Notes under the pieces: model-generated
Told to the model about the DNA's origin: nothing
Database searches by the model: none
The model's input: the letters and a program-made list of their open reading frames with translations, nothing else
Shown here: positions 25,041-34,762 of the stretch, piece by piece
Position numbering within the stretch: position 1 is the stretch's first letter
How the letters are laid out: the number at the start of each line of letters is the position of its first letter
Source: Ferrimonas lipolytica
GTDB lineage: Bacteria; Pseudomonadota; Gammaproteobacteria; Enterobacterales; Shewanellaceae
Length of the DNA stretch: 64,000 nt
Direction of reading: 5' to 3'
Assembly (NCBI RefSeq): GCF_012295575.1
Contig: NZ_CP051180.1
Span: 2,852,001-2,916,000, forward strand
Position numbers and translations under genes: made by a program

Positions 25041-27296
25041 TCAGTCGAGCTCAAGTTCGACGTTATCGACACGCTGTAAGCCACGAGGCAGCTTGTTGCC
25101 GCGGCGCCCACGTTCACCAACATAGTGGTCAAGATCGCTCGAACGCAACGTCAGCTTACGCTTGCCAGCCCACAGGGTAACTTGGGCAGTCTCAGGCACC
25201 ACAATCAGGTGCTTGACGAACTCCTCGCGCTGCTTCACTCGTTCGGCAGGAATGCCGATAATCTTGTTACCCTTACCTTTAGCCAATACTGGTAACTGTG
25301 ACAGTGGGAATAGCAGCATCCGCCCTTCAGTTGTGACCGCCAGCAATCGCTCAGAACCATCGTTGCTGATCTTCTGTGGCTGTAGAATTTCCGCCCCAGC
25401 AGGTACGGTGAGCAACGCTTTACCTGACTTATTACGACTGATCAAATCTTTGTGCTGACAGATAAAGCCATAGCCCGCATCCGTCGCTATCAGGTACATG
25501 TCATCATCAGCAGCCATTACCACGTGCTCCAAGCGCGCTCCGGCAACCAAGTTAAAGCGGCCTGACAGCGGTTCCCCCTGAGAACGTGCCGACGGCAAGG
25601 TATGTGGATCGGTGGTATAGGCTCGACCAGAGCTCTCAAGGAACACTACCGGCTGATTCGATCGGCCACGAGCATGAGACATGTAACTGTCACCGGCTTT
25701 GTAAGATAGAGACGTAGGATCAACCTCGTGGCCCTTGGCACAACGGCCCCATGCTTTATCAGACATCACTACCGTTACCGGCTCTGCAGGGGTCAGTTCT
25801 TGCTCGGTCATCGCCTTAGACTCACCGCGTTCAATCAGCGGGCTGCGACGATCATCACCATAGGTTTCCGCATCTTTGAGCAGTTCTTTCTTCACTAGAG
25901 TTTTAAGGCGACGTTCGGACGACAAGATAAGTTGCAGCTTGTCTCGTTCCGCAGCTAACTCGTCGAGCTCGCCACGGATCTTCATCTCTTCGAGCTTGGC
26001 CAGCTGACGAAGTTTAATCTCAAGGATCGCTTCCGCTTGCTTCTCTGATAGCTCAAAGCGTCGCATTAACTCTGCTTTTGGTTCATCCTCACCGCGGATG
26101 ATCTCAATCACCTCGTCGATATTGAGGAAGGCAACCAACAGACCTTCTAGGATATGTAGGCGCGCCAAAACCTTGTCTAAACGATACTGTAAACGACGAC
26201 GAACCGTATTAGTGCGGAACTCTAACCATTCCACAAGAATCGATTTCAGATCACGTACACCGGGACGATTGTCCAGTCCCAGCATATTGATGTTAACGCG
26301 ATAACTCTTCTCCAAATCGGTGGTCGCAAACAGGTGCGCCATCAATTGTTCAAGATCGATGCGGTTAGAGCGCGGCACAATGACAAGCCGTACCGGGTTT
26401 TCATGATCAGACTCATCACGTAAGTCCGCCACCATTGGTAGCTTCTTCGCTTGCATCTGACTGGCAATCTGCTCAATCAGCTTGGCTCCAGAAACTTGAT
26501 GCGGCAGCGCATCAACCACGATTTCACCATCCACTACGTTGTAGATAGCACGCATCCGTACTGAGCCTTTGCCGGTGCGATAGATCTTCTCTATATCTCT
26601 ACGCGGCGTGATGATCTCCGCTGAAGTTGGGTAATCCGGGCCTTGCACGAACTCCATCAGCTCTGCCAGTTCAGCCTTTGGCTTTTCCAGCAGCAACGCA
26701 CAGGCGTTAGCAATCTCTCGGGCATTGTGTGGCGGAATATCGGTAGCCATACCAACCGCAATACCAGTAATGCCATTAAGTAAGATATGAGGCAAACGAG
26801 CCGGCAGCAGCTTCGGCTCCTTGAGGGTGCCATCGAAGTTAGGCCCCCACTCCACCGTACCTTGGCCTAATTCCGCCAACAGCACTTCAGAGAAGCGTGA
26901 CAGACGCGATTCGGTGTAACGCATTGCCGCAAAGGATTTAGGATCATCCGGTGCGCCCCAGTTACCTTGGCCATCGACCAACGGATAACGGTAGGTAAAC
27001 GGCTGCGCCATCAAAACCATCGCTTCATAACAGGCACTGTCACCGTGAGGGTGGTACTTACCCAACACATCACCAACGGTACGAGCTGACTTTTTGTACT
27101 TAGCGGTCGCACTGAGCCCCAGCTCACTCATCGCATAGATGATCCGGCGCTGTACCGGTTTTAGGCCATCACCGATGTGCGGCAAGGCGCGATCCATGAT
27201 TACGTACATGGAGTAGTTAAGGTATGCCTGTTCAGCAAATTGGCGCAGCGGTTGTTGCTCGACGCCGTCTAAGCTCATATCACTCAGATCTGTCAT
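25041..27296 (-). CDS. parC: DNA topoisomerase IV subunit A
   Basis: The 751-residue protein (752 in E. coli) aligns with ParC throughout. The ATG at 27296 gives [11 protein letters not shown]; a GTG nine bases earlier overlaps the preceding stop as GTGA. The breakage-reunion domain contains [28 protein letters not shown], the quinolone-determining segment with [15 protein letters not shown] (Ser and Glu at the positions altered in resistant mutants are wild type) and catalytic Tyr in RYTESRL. The C-terminal beta-pinwheel has reduced GyrA-box character, as expected for ParC rather than GyrA. With ParE it decatenates replicated chromosomes. A sugar dehydrogenase gene separates it from parE. 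Confidence 0.97.
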   Translation of the reverse strand: MTDLSDMSLDGVEQQPLRQFAEQAYLNYSMYVIMDRALPHIGDGLKPVQRRIIYAMSELGLSATAKYKKSARTVGDVLGKYHPHGDSACYEAMVLMAQPFTYRYPLVDGQGNWGAPDDPKSFAAMRYTESRLSRFSEVLLAELGQGTVEWGPNFDGTLKEPKLLPARLPHILLNGITGIAVGMATDIPPHNAREIANACALLLEKPKAELAELMEFVQGPDYPTSAEIITPRRDIEKIYRTGKGSVRMRAIYNVVDGEIVVDALPHQVSGAKLIEQIASQMQAKKLPMVADLRDESDHENPVRLVIVPRSNRIDLEQLMAHLFATTDLEKSYRVNINMLGLDNRPGVRDLKSILVEWLEFRTNTVRRRLQYRLDKVLARLHILEGLLVAFLNIDEVIEIIRGEDEPKAELMRRFELSEKQAEAILEIKLRQLAKLEEMKIRGELDELAAERDKLQLILSSERRLKTLVKKELLKDAETYGDDRRSPLIERGESKAMTEQELTPAEPVTVVMSDKAWGRCAKGHEVDPTSLSYKAGDSYMSHARGRSNQPVVFLESSGRAYTTDPHTLPSARSQGEPLSGRFNLVAGARLEHVVMAADDDMYLIATDAGYGFICQHKDLISRNKSGKALLTVPAGAEILQPQKISNDGSERLLAVTTEGRMLLFPLSQLPVLAKGKGNKIIGIPAERVKQREEFVKHLIVVPETAQVTLWAGKRKLTLRSSDLDHYVGERGRRGNKLPRGLQRVDNVELELD

Positions 27297-27301
27297 GGTT
27301 C

Positions 27302-28411
27302 TCACTTGCCGGCGATGCCGGAGTTATAACTGAGCCGATAGATCCGGCCCTGATAATCATCAGAAATTAAAATACTGCCGTCGGGGTGAGGCAAGAAGGC
27401 GACCGGGCGAGCTAATGGTGTTTGACCATCAAGCCAACCATCCACCAGCACACGGTAACCGCTGTTATCACTGCCATCAAAGGTCAACGCACTGATGCGA
27501 TAACCGACCTTACTGGAGCGATTCCAACTGCCATGCTCGGCAATCAATAACGCCCCCTGCCATGGTTCGGGGAACTGGCTTCCCCGATAAAACTCAACCC
27601 CTAATGGAGCCACATGTGCCTGCAGGCGAGCAATAGGATCCACCATCTTTCCCTGCAGTGCCTCAGGAATAGTGAAACGGCCATCCTCAACCACACCACC
27701 GTGCCAATATGGAAAGCCAAAATGACTCCCAACTTGGTCTAATCGGTTGATCTCACATGGGGGCATATCATCGCCCATCATGTCAGCGCCGTTATCGGAA
27801 AAATAAAGCTTGTTGGTTTGTGGGTGAAAGTCGAAGCCAACGGAATTGCGCACCCCTTGGGCTAATAACTGCCGCTCACCCTTATCTAAATCGATGGCGT
27901 AAATGCTGGCATAGGGCAGTGCTTCATCGCACACATTACAGGGTGCACCAATTGGTACGATTAACCGCCCTTGGTTATCAAAGCGGATAAACTTCCAGCC
28001 GTGATGACCGTCGCTAGGGAGCTGATCGTACACCACCTTCGCGCTGGCGTTCAGAGCACTCAAGTCATACTTAATGATTTGATTAACCGCGGCCACATAG
28101 AGCGAACCATTATGTGTTGCAATGCCGCTGGGCATATTCAACCCAGAGGCAAATTCAGTAACGGTTTCAGGGCGTCCATCTTGGTCACGGTCGTAGACCG
28201 CATAGACCTTACCCTCTTTGCGGCTGCCAACGTACAGCGTGTTGTCATTGCCCCACGCCATTTGGCGGGCATTAGCGACACCATCAACGTACAGTTCTAG
28301 CTGAAAACCGTGCTGCAGCTTAGCGTGATAAACCGCCTTGGGCGGTTCAACCTCCGTCGCCATCGCGGTGCAGGTAAACGCGATAATTAGCCATCCAAGC
28401 CTTGCCCACAT
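27302..28411 (-). CDS. Secreted PQQ-type glucose/sorbosone dehydrogenase-like beta-propeller
   Basis: The 369-residue protein begins with a signal peptide ([18 protein letters not shown]) and then forms a six-bladed propeller of the glucose/sorbosone dehydrogenase family. Typical segments are [80 protein letters not shown] and [19 protein letters not shown] Cys pair (PCNVC, about residue 158) could form a disulfide. Family members oxidise sugars or aldehydes with PQQ in the periplasm; the substrate is unknown and no PQQ synthesis genes lie here. Its stop overlaps a possible GTG start of parC and it follows parE by nine bases, so it is co-transcribed with both topoisomerase genes. Confidence 0.85.
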   Translation of the reverse strand: MWARLGWLIIAFTCTAMATEVEPPKAVYHAKLQHGFQLELYVDGVANARQMAWGNDNTLYVGSRKEGKVYAVYDRDQDGRPETVTEFASGLNMPSGIATHNGSLYVAAVNQIIKYDLSALNASAKVVYDQLPSDGHHGWKFIRFDNQGRLIVPIGAPCNVCDEALPYASIYAIDLDKGERQLLAQGVRNSVGFDFHPQTNKLYFSDNGADMMGDDMPPCEINRLDQVGSHFGFPYWHGGVVEDGRFTIPEALQGKMVDPIARLQAHVAPLGVEFYRGSQFPEPWQGALLIAEHGSWNRSSKVGYRISALTFDGSDNSGYRVLVDGWLDGQTPLARPVAFLPHPDGSILISDDYQGRIYRLSYNSGIAGK

Positions 28412-28420
28412 AATGATCTC

Positions 28421-30310
28421 CTAGTCCAATTCAGCCAGATCACCGTTAGTTTCTAACCAGCTTTTACGATCGCCTGCGCGCTTTTTAGCAAGCAGCATAT
28501 CCATCAACGCTAGGGTTGCTTCGCCATCATCAACGGTAAGCTGTACCAAGCGACGGGTATTAGGGTCCATGGTGGTCTCGCGCAACTGGCCTGGGTTCAT
28601 CTCACCCAAGCCCTTAAATCGAGTCACTTGCACCTTGCCGCGTTTCTTCTCTGCGGTGATGCGATCCAAAATGCCTTGGCGCTCGCTGTCATCAAGGGCA
28701 TAGAACACCTCTTTGCCAACATCAACTCGAAACAGCGGTGGCATGGCAACATAGATATGGCCATCTTCCACCAGCTTGCGGAAGTGACGCATAAACAGCG
28801 CGCACAGCAACGTCGCGATGTGCAAACCATCGGAGTCCGCATCGGCCAAGATACAGATTTTGCCGTAACGTAAACCGCTTAGGTCGTCTGAGTCAGGATC
28901 GCAGCCAATGGCCACCGAAATATCGTGTACCTCTTGTGACGCCAGTACCTGCGAGGCATCCACTTCCCAGGTGTTGAGGATCTTACCGCGCAGCGGCATG
29001 ATCGCTTGAAACTCTTTATCTCGCGCCTGTTTGGCACTGCCACCAGCGGAGTCGCCCTCTACCAAGAACAGCTCACCTTTGGAGGCATCTTGGCCCGAAC
29101 AGTCGGTTAGCTTACCTGGCAATGCAGGGCCTGAAGTCACTCGCTTACGAGCGACCTTCTTGGCCTTACGCAGTCGGCTTTGCGCGTTGTTAATGCACAA
29201 CTCTGCCAGCAGCTCAGCTTGGTCGGTATGTTCATTCAACCACAGACTAAAGGCATCCCGTACCACGCCCGACACAAAGGCACTGGCCTGACGCGACGAC
29301 AGACGCTCTTTGGTCTGGCCGGAGAATTGGGGATCCTGCATTTTGGTCGACAGCACATAAGCGGCTTTGTCCCAGATATCTTCGGGCCCAAGTTTAATAC
29401 CCCGCGGCAGTAGGTTACGAAACTCACAAAATTCGCGCATCGCTTCCAACAAACCTTGGCGGAAGCCGTTAACGTGCGTCCCCCCCTGCGCTGTCGGAAT
29501 TAGGTTAACGTAGCTTTCACCAATGCTGTCGCCGCCTTCAGGCAACCACAAGACCGCCCAATCAACCGCTTCATTGTTACCGCTAAACTCACCAACAAAA
29601 GGTTGTTCTGGCAGTTTAGGCCACTCTTTAATGGCATCAACAAGGTAATCCTTTAAGCCCGCTTCATAATGCCATTCGTGACGTTCACCGTTGACCTTGT
29701 TGTCGAAACGGATACGCAAGCCAGGACATAGCACCGCTTTAGCGCGCAGACCATGGGCCATGCGACTGGCCGAAAAATTGGCGGAGTCGAAGTATTTTGG
29801 GTCTGGCCAAAAATGTACGCTGGTGCCGGTGTTACGACGACCAACAGTGCCGGTAACTTCGAGGTTACTGACCTTATCGCCATGCTCAAACGCCATTTCA
29901 TGCATCTGCGCATCGCGGCGAACCTTGATCTCAACTCGCTTCGACAGCGCGTTAACCACTGAGATCCCGACTCCATGCAAACCACCAGAAAACTGATAAT
30001 TATCGTTGGAGAACTTACCACCGGCGTGCAGCCGAGTTAAGATCAGCTCGACTCCAGGTACGCCCTCTTCTGGGTGAATGTCGACCGGCATACCACGGCC
30101 GTTATCAATCACTTCTAGGGATTGATCAGCACGCAAGATAACTTGGATATCATCAGCATGGCCTGCGAGTGCTTCATCGACACTGTTATCGATTACTTCT
30201 TGGCCAAGGTGATTCGGGCGGGCAGTTTCAGTGTACATGCCAGGGCGCTTCTGCACTGGCTCTAAACCACTGAGAACCTCAATGGCATCCGAGGTATATT
30301 GATTGCTCAT
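28421..30310 (-). CDS. parE: DNA topoisomerase IV subunit B
   Basis: The ATG at 30310 gives 629 residues beginning MSNQYTSDAIEVLSGLEPVQKRPGMY. The GHKL ATPase domain shows HLGQEVIDNSVDEALAGHA and the ATP-lid GGKFSNDNYQFSGGLHGVG. The TOPRIM domain has LVEGDSAGGSAKQARD and ILADADSDGLHI, with metal-binding Glu and Asp residues, and the C-terminal part has RFKGLGEMNPGQL. It provides the ATPase of topoisomerase IV. An upstream TTG at 30313 is less likely. It lies in the yqiA-parE-(dehydrogenase)-parC run. Confidence 0.97.
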   Translation of the reverse strand: MSNQYTSDAIEVLSGLEPVQKRPGMYTETARPNHLGQEVIDNSVDEALAGHADDIQVILRADQSLEVIDNGRGMPVDIHPEEGVPGVELILTRLHAGGKFSNDNYQFSGGLHGVGISVVNALSKRVEIKVRRDAQMHEMAFEHGDKVSNLEVTGTVGRRNTGTSVHFWPDPKYFDSANFSASRMAHGLRAKAVLCPGLRIRFDNKVNGERHEWHYEAGLKDYLVDAIKEWPKLPEQPFVGEFSGNNEAVDWAVLWLPEGGDSIGESYVNLIPTAQGGTHVNGFRQGLLEAMREFCEFRNLLPRGIKLGPEDIWDKAAYVLSTKMQDPQFSGQTKERLSSRQASAFVSGVVRDAFSLWLNEHTDQAELLAELCINNAQSRLRKAKKVARKRVTSGPALPGKLTDCSGQDASKGELFLVEGDSAGGSAKQARDKEFQAIMPLRGKILNTWEVDASQVLASQEVHDISVAIGCDPDSDDLSGLRYGKICILADADSDGLHIATLLCALFMRHFRKLVEDGHIYVAMPPLFRVDVGKEVFYALDDSERQGILDRITAEKKRGKVQVTRFKGLGEMNPGQLRETTMDPNTRRLVQLTVDDGEATLALMDMLLAKKRAGDRKSWLETNGDLAELD

Positions 30311-30365
30311 CAATTATTCCAATTGTGTTTTTATTAACCATCTTAACGAGGCGTATTGTTTAGCT

Positions 30366-30962
30366 TCAAGCTAGCCCTAAAAAGGCAAAAGCTTGGGGCA
30401 GCTGAGCGGCAAAATTTTGGTAGCTGTGATCGCCACCGGGCTCGATATGCAGCTGGCTTTGGCCGTACTTAGCAACGGCTAAGCGATAATCCAGTACCTC
30501 ATCGCCGCTTTGTAACAGCACTCGATAAGCACCATGGTGGCGAATATTAGCGGTATTCATCAACTCCAATTGTTCTGCGTGTTGATGCTCAACCTGAAAC
30601 ACCTCATTGGTGTAGGGGTTGGTGTGTTCGCCTAGGATATCATCCATTAGCGCCCAAGGGTTTACTGCAGGGTTGATCAACACCGCAGTTATCTCGGTTT
30701 GAGGGTATTTAGTTGTCAAATTTTCCAGCAAATAGGTGCAGAAAAAACCACCCATCGAACTGCCCATCAATCGCAACGGCTCACCCGCTTCAAGCGCGGC
30801 GGAGGCCAATGGCACTATCTGTGCCTTCACTTCATCAGGTGTGGTGGCTAGCTGCGGGAACGCATACGGTTCGTTGGGGTAGTGTTCAGCCAGATAATCT
30901 TTAGCTTGCTGCGCTTTGAGCGAGCTTGGGGCACTATTAAAACCGTGCAGATATAAAAACAT
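30366..30962 (-). CDS. yqiA: YqiA-family alpha/beta-hydrolase esterase
   Basis: The 198-residue protein opens MFLYLHGFNSAPSSLKAQQ, the invariant YqiA start in which HGF forms the oxyanion loop. The nucleophile elbow is G-S-S-M-G-G (about residue 68), and D and H of the triad lie in LLQSGDEVLDY and EPGGDHSYQNF. E. coli YqiA is a small esterase active on palmitoyl and other acyl esters in vitro, with unknown physiological substrate. The position directly before parE is conserved in gammaproteobacteria. Confidence 0.92.
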   Translation of the reverse strand: MFLYLHGFNSAPSSLKAQQAKDYLAEHYPNEPYAFPQLATTPDEVKAQIVPLASAALEAGEPLRLMGSSMGGFFCTYLLENLTTKYPQTEITAVLINPAVNPWALMDDILGEHTNPYTNEVFQVEHQHAEQLELMNTANIRHHGAYRVLLQSGDEVLDYRLAVAKYGQSQLHIEPGGDHSYQNFAAQLPQAFAFLGLA

Positions 30963-31029
30963 TGATCAGCATTCTCATTGGTTAAGGGGGCGCTGACTCA
31001 ACGATTATACCAATCTAAGTAACTAGGTA

Positions 31030-31854
31030 TTAGTAACCAGTGGCACTACCATCTGGATTAAATCGACCACTGTTCAAGCGCTTAACTTCAGTTTCGATGC
31101 TACCATCGGGGTGCAGTCGCAGCAAACGGAAGCCAGGTTGCTTGGTGTCGAGCACAAAGTTATGGCTGTTGGGCAAAAACTGAATACTGGTTGATGGCAC
31201 AGCCATCAAGCGAATGTTTTTATAGGTCAGATCCATCTCTTGGTGAACGTGCCCCCAGATAACCCCTTTAACATGGTCAAAGCGCGACAACAGCGCCAAG
31301 AATTCGCTGCCATTATCCAAGCTGTGCTGATCAAGCCAAGTACAGCCGGTAGCAATAGGATTGTGGTGCAGCGCAACCAAGGTATGCATTTGATGAGTTT
31401 TGAGCATATCTAACAACCACGCTTGCTCATCAATGCTCATATGCCCTGCGGGTTTGCCTTTAATGGTCGAGTCGAGCATTAAGATCTGCCAATCACCAAC
31501 AACGATACGACGACCACAGGTGACCTTAGGGCCAACCAACAGCGCTTTCATCAAATGTGGAAGGTCGTGATTTCCCGGTAAGACATAGCTCGGCGCGTTA
31601 ACCGTCGCCAGCATCTGCGCAAACTGGTGGTAAGCGCCAGGGGTATGATCTTGACTGATGTCACCGGTGGCAAGCACCGAATCTAAACCATCAATACCGT
31701 GTAACTCGTCTACTACGGCCTCAAAGCTGTCGTATGGGTTGATCCCCAAAAATACGTTATCTCGATCCGCAAATAGGTGCGGATCACTAACTTGTGCTAG
31801 CAATACACTGCCATCATCAGCGAGTGGTGAGATAGTTCGATTGGTGTGGCTCAA
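31030..31854 (-). CDS. cpdA: 3',5'-cyclic-AMP phosphodiesterase CpdA
   Basis: The 274-residue protein has the calcineurin-like metallophosphoesterase motifs in order: AQVSDPHLF (D-x-H), LATGDISQDHTPGAY, LPGNHDLP, VALHHNPI and IWGHVHQEMD, which supply the two-metal site. CpdA (275 residues in E. coli) hydrolyses cAMP and so tunes CRP signalling. The start overlaps the yqiB stop in an ATGA junction. It lies in a nudF-yqiB-cpdA run, the same order as in E. coli. Confidence 0.94.
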   Translation of the reverse strand: MSHTNRTISPLADDGSVLLAQVSDPHLFADRDNVFLGINPYDSFEAVVDELHGIDGLDSVLATGDISQDHTPGAYHQFAQMLATVNAPSYVLPGNHDLPHLMKALLVGPKVTCGRRIVVGDWQILMLDSTIKGKPAGHMSIDEQAWLLDMLKTHQMHTLVALHHNPIATGCTWLDQHSLDNGSEFLALLSRFDHVKGVIWGHVHQEMDLTYKNIRLMAVPSTSIQFLPNSHNFVLDTKQPGFRLLRLHPDGSIETEVKRLNSGRFNPDGSATGY

Positions 31855-32306
31855 GACTTACGACTCTCCTGTATGGTCATCAACAACCAATCCCGGTGTT
31901 GGAACTGGCCCAGTAGTTCAGTGACAAATAGATTAACCTGAAATTTTTCGTTGCGCTGTAGCATTGACGCATTTGGATAAGGATAGACCGGAAGGAATCT
32001 CGAAAAATGTTGCCCAGTTAACACTTCTGCAAGCTGGGCATCGTGATAAAGGCGTAAATCAATGCTAGGGGCATCCAGATGTTTGGTCGATTCATCATGC
32101 CGAGTCAGTTTAACAACCTCGGTATATTTGGTTTGCTCGCACAGCGCTAGCTCGATGGTTATCGCTTGCGTTTTATGGTGCCAATGGAAGCGTTCTAACT
32201 CCCCATTGACCCGCCTCGCTTGGGTTAATAACCGTTGTAATGACGCGTAGTTGCGAGTGCACAACGCTAACAGTTCAGCCACTTTTGGTGAGTAACGCTG
32301 CTTCAT
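31851..32306 (-). CDS. yqiB: DUF1249 protein YqiB
   Basis: I start at the ATG at 32306, which forms an ATGA overlap with the nudF stop and gives MKQRYSPKVAELLALCTRNY, parallel to E. coli YqiB; the open frame continues nine codons upstream. The 151-residue protein has the family segments YASLQRLL, RLYHDAQLAEVL and YPYPNASMLQRNEKFQVNLFVTELL. Function is unknown. The last 4 bp overlap cpdA, so nudF, yqiB and cpdA are translationally coupled. Confidence 0.9.
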   Translation of the reverse strand: MKQRYSPKVAELLALCTRNYASLQRLLTQARRVNGELERFHWHHKTQAITIELALCEQTKYTEVVKLTRHDESTKHLDAPSIDLRLYHDAQLAEVLTGQHFSRFLPVYPYPNASMLQRNEKFQVNLFVTELLGQFQHRDWLLMTIQESRKS

Positions 32307-32911
32307 AATGATGAGTGATGCAGTGCTAACCACTGTAACCCTATAATAGTAGGCGCATTATCGATAACGCCCTGCTCCACCATCGCAAGGGCTTCGGTAC
32401 GACTAAATAGGTGCCGACGAATGTCTTCTTGCTCTGCTGCAACTCCAAACAGTTGTTGTTGGTCACTGATGGTCACATTCGCCAAGTAGAGGGTGTGGCG
32501 TTCGCTGCAGCCACCGGGACTGGGCATATAACTGCAGAGTTTGGTTAAGCTGTTGGCAACCAAGCCAGACTCCTCCAGCAATTCGCGCCGAGCAACTGCT
32601 GCCTTTGATTCACCCGGTTCGACAATGCCAGCTACCAGTTCCAGTTGCCACGGATTCGCCGCAGTCCGCAGCGCCGGAATACGCAACTGTTCTACCAATA
32701 CGACGGTATCGATATCGGCATCGTAAGCGAGTACAACTACCGCATCGCCGCGTTCGAATACTTCTCGGGTCGTGATGTCGCTCATGCCGCCAGCAAACAA
32801 CGCATGGCGGAAGGTTATTTTGTCTAACCGAAAAAAACCGTTAAAGGCGGTATCAACCTGTTCAACGTTCACATCTGCTGAGCTAAATTGCTGGGTAAAA
32901 CTAGCCATCAT
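32303..32911 (-). CDS. nudF: ADP-ribose diphosphatase NudF
   Basis: The 202-residue protein contains a full Nudix box, G-x5-E-x7-R-E-x-x-E-E-x-G, as GIVEPGESKAAVARRELLEESG (about residues 97-118). The N-terminal dimerisation strand region (FNGFFRLDKITFRHALFAGGMS) and REVFERGDAVVVLAYD match NudF. It hydrolyses ADP-ribose to AMP and ribose 5-phosphate. Two consecutive ATG codons (32911 and 32908) are possible starts; AAGGGAAG immediately upstream favours the second. It is divergent from tolC, as in E. coli. Confidence 0.93.
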   Translation of the reverse strand: MMASFTQQFSSADVNVEQVDTAFNGFFRLDKITFRHALFAGGMSDITTREVFERGDAVVVLAYDADIDTVVLVEQLRIPALRTAANPWQLELVAGIVEPGESKAAVARRELLEESGLVANSLTKLCSYMPSPGGCSERHTLYLANVTISDQQQLFGVAAEQEDIRRHLFSRTEALAMVEQGVIDNAPTIIGLQWLALHHSSL

Positions 32912-33098
32912 CTTCCCTTGTGGTAATCGATATAGCCTAAGCTAATCAGAGTACTATGTTACAATTGTTTGGTAGTATTGTATGACTCGTTAGGGTCAAC
33001 TTAAGTTTACTTGAGTTACCATTGCCCATTCAGGCACTTATTTAAGTTGTTATGCCGACTAAAAGGCGTAGTACTGTTACAAACTCTAAGGAAGATCC

Positions 33099-34409
33099 AT
33101 GGATTTCAAATTGCGTTCTGCCTGTTTGGCGATCGGCTTATCTCTTTCCACCAGCGCCGTTCAAGCGGATGATCTGATGCAGATCTATCAGCTTGCGCTG
33201 ACTAAAGATCCAGTACTGCTTCAGGCAGATTACAGTCGTGAAGCGGCCTACGAACGCATTGGCCAATCTCGCGCCAATTTACTGCCACAGATTAATGCCT
33301 CGTTAGGATACAGCGATATCGTCGACAGCAGTGTTGATTCCGTTTCTGAAGTGGATAGCACCACCGGCTCTATCACCTTATCTCAGAGTATCTACGACCA
33401 CTCTAACTACGTTAATTTAGGTATTACCAAGCAATCGGCTGCGCAATCAGAGTTAAACTTTGATTTCAGCAAGCAAGATCTTATTGTGCGCGTAGCTCAA
33501 GCTTACTTTGATGTATTGTCAGCTCAAGACAACCTCGAGTTTGTTTTAGCCAACAAGCGCGCGATTGAGCGTCAGCTGGAACAAACCAAGCAGCGTTTTG
33601 CCGTTGGCTTAACCGCCATTACTGACGTACATGAAGCACAAGCTCAATACGATTTAGCAGTAGCAAACGAGATTGGCGCACAAAACTCGCTCGAAAATAA
33701 CTTCGAAGCGCTGCGCGAAATCACTGGTATGGCCCATAAGGATCTCAACATCCTTGATACCGAGCGCTTCAGCCCAAGCAAACCAACACCAACCAGTCAC
33801 GATCAATGGCAAACCATTGCTGAAGAGTCCAGCATTGCGTTGTTGATCAACCGCCTGAGTGTTGAGATTGCTAAAGAGCAGATCAATTTGGCTCGTACTG
33901 GCCACATGCCAAGCATCAGCTTCTCTGCTGGTTACAACGATACCTTCAGCCATGATATTAGTTCCCAAGAGGGCAACTACAGCAACATCGGCATTAACGT
34001 TTCTATCCCAATCTTCTCTGGCTTCCGTGTTACCGGTCAGGTAGATGAAGCGAAATCGAACTACGTAGTTGCGCAGCAATCGCTGGAAGAAACTCATCGC
34101 AGCGTGGTTCGTAGCACTCGTGCTAGCTTGAACAACGTTAACTCTTCAATCAGCTCCATTCGCGCCTTCGAGCAATCTGTAGTTTCTGCAGAAAGCGCAC
34201 TGAAAGCGACCGAAGCCGGTTTTGAAGTAGGTACGCGTACCATCGTTGATGTACTGGACTCAACCCAGCAGCTGTACAGCGCGAAACAGCAATTGGCTGA
34301 CGCTCGTTACAACTACATCATCTCAGTATTGGCGCTAAAGCAAGCCGCCGGCACCCTAGCTGAAGCGGATCTTGAAATGATCAATAAAGGCTTACGCCCT
34401 GCCAGCTAA
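33099..34409 (+). CDS. tolC: Outer membrane efflux/secretion channel TolC
   Basis: The ATG at 33099 follows AAGGAAG. The 436-residue protein has a signal peptide (cleavage near AVQADD), then DLMQIYQLALTKDPVLLQAD, the standard beginning of mature TolC. Two OEP repeats follow, each with long heptad helices (RIGQSRANLLPQINASLGY and IAKEQINLARTGHMPSISFSAGY) and strands forming the outer membrane barrel. It is shorter than E. coli TolC (493 residues), lacking much of the C-terminal tail. It provides the common exit duct for multidrug pumps and type I secretion. The divergent nudF partner and the following terminator make it a single-gene unit. Confidence 0.95.
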   Translation: MDFKLRSACLAIGLSLSTSAVQADDLMQIYQLALTKDPVLLQADYSREAAYERIGQSRANLLPQINASLGYSDIVDSSVDSVSEVDSTTGSITLSQSIYDHSNYVNLGITKQSAAQSELNFDFSKQDLIVRVAQAYFDVLSAQDNLEFVLANKRAIERQLEQTKQRFAVGLTAITDVHEAQAQYDLAVANEIGAQNSLENNFEALREITGMAHKDLNILDTERFSPSKPTPTSHDQWQTIAEESSIALLINRLSVEIAKEQINLARTGHMPSISFSAGYNDTFSHDISSQEGNYSNIGINVSIPIFSGFRVTGQVDEAKSNYVVAQQSLEETHRSVVRSTRASLNNVNSSISSIRAFEQSVVSAESALKATEAGFEVGTRTIVDVLDSTQQLYSAKQQLADARYNYIISVLALKQAAGTLAEADLEMINKGLRPAS

Positions 34410-34432
34410 TTGATGGGTTAACCGCGGATACG

Positions 34433-34462
34433 AAAAGAGCCAGTCAATCGACTGGCTCTTTT
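34433..34462. terminator. Bidirectional terminator after tolC
   Basis: AAAAGAGCCAGTC and GACTGGCTCTTTT pair perfectly with a four-base loop. The site lies between tolC and the convergent DUF2986 gene. Confidence 0.92.
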
Positions 34463-34489
34463 GCGTTTAGGTGCTCGTTATCGAGCATG

Positions 34490-34654
34490 CTAGGTAATAT
34501 TGTCATCGACAACATTGTGCTCTTCGGCTTCAACAGCGATGGCTTCACGATCCGCCTTGGAGATGTACTTTGGCTTAGAGCTTGGTGCCAACTTAGCTTT
34601 GTTCTTCTTAACCTGCTTTAGCAGCGTTTGTTTCACTTTCTTCTTACGATTCAT
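34490..34654 (-). CDS. DUF2986 small Lys-rich protein
   Basis: On the minus strand an ATG at 34652-34654 opens a 54-codon frame ending in TAG at 34490. The product begins MNRKKKVKQTLLKQVKKNKAK and has the segment SKPKYISKADREAIAVEAE, the pattern of the DUF2986 family found in Shewanella and Vibrio relatives. The N-terminal half is strongly basic and the C-terminal half acidic. It has no signal or membrane segment. Function is unknown; the charge suggests contact with nucleic acid or ribosomes, which is only an inference. It is the only convincing coding frame between the tolC and yfaZ-like terminators. Confidence 0.82.
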   Translation of the reverse strand: MNRKKKVKQTLLKQVKKNKAKLAPSSKPKYISKADREAIAVEAEEHNVVDDNIT

Positions 34655-34716
34655 CTTCGCCGCCGGACAACATTTGAAAAGCGCACAGTGTAGTCAGAGG
34701 TGCTGAAATTGCAACC

Positions 34717-34745
34717 AAAAGAGGCGCCCTAAGGCGCCTCTTTTT
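34717..34745. terminator. Terminator between YfaZ-like gene and DUF2986
   Basis: The stem AGAGGCGCC/GGCGCCTCT with loop CTAA has four A residues before it and five T residues after it. It lies directly downstream of the YfaZ-like gene on the minus strand. Confidence 0.85.
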
Positions 34746-34762
34746 CTCACTGCTATAGCGAT

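Noticed and set aside
34500-34706. Plus-strand 68-codon hydrophobic frame
   Set aside because: It is antisense to the DUF2986 gene, has no ribosome site and its composition reflects complemented Lys codons.
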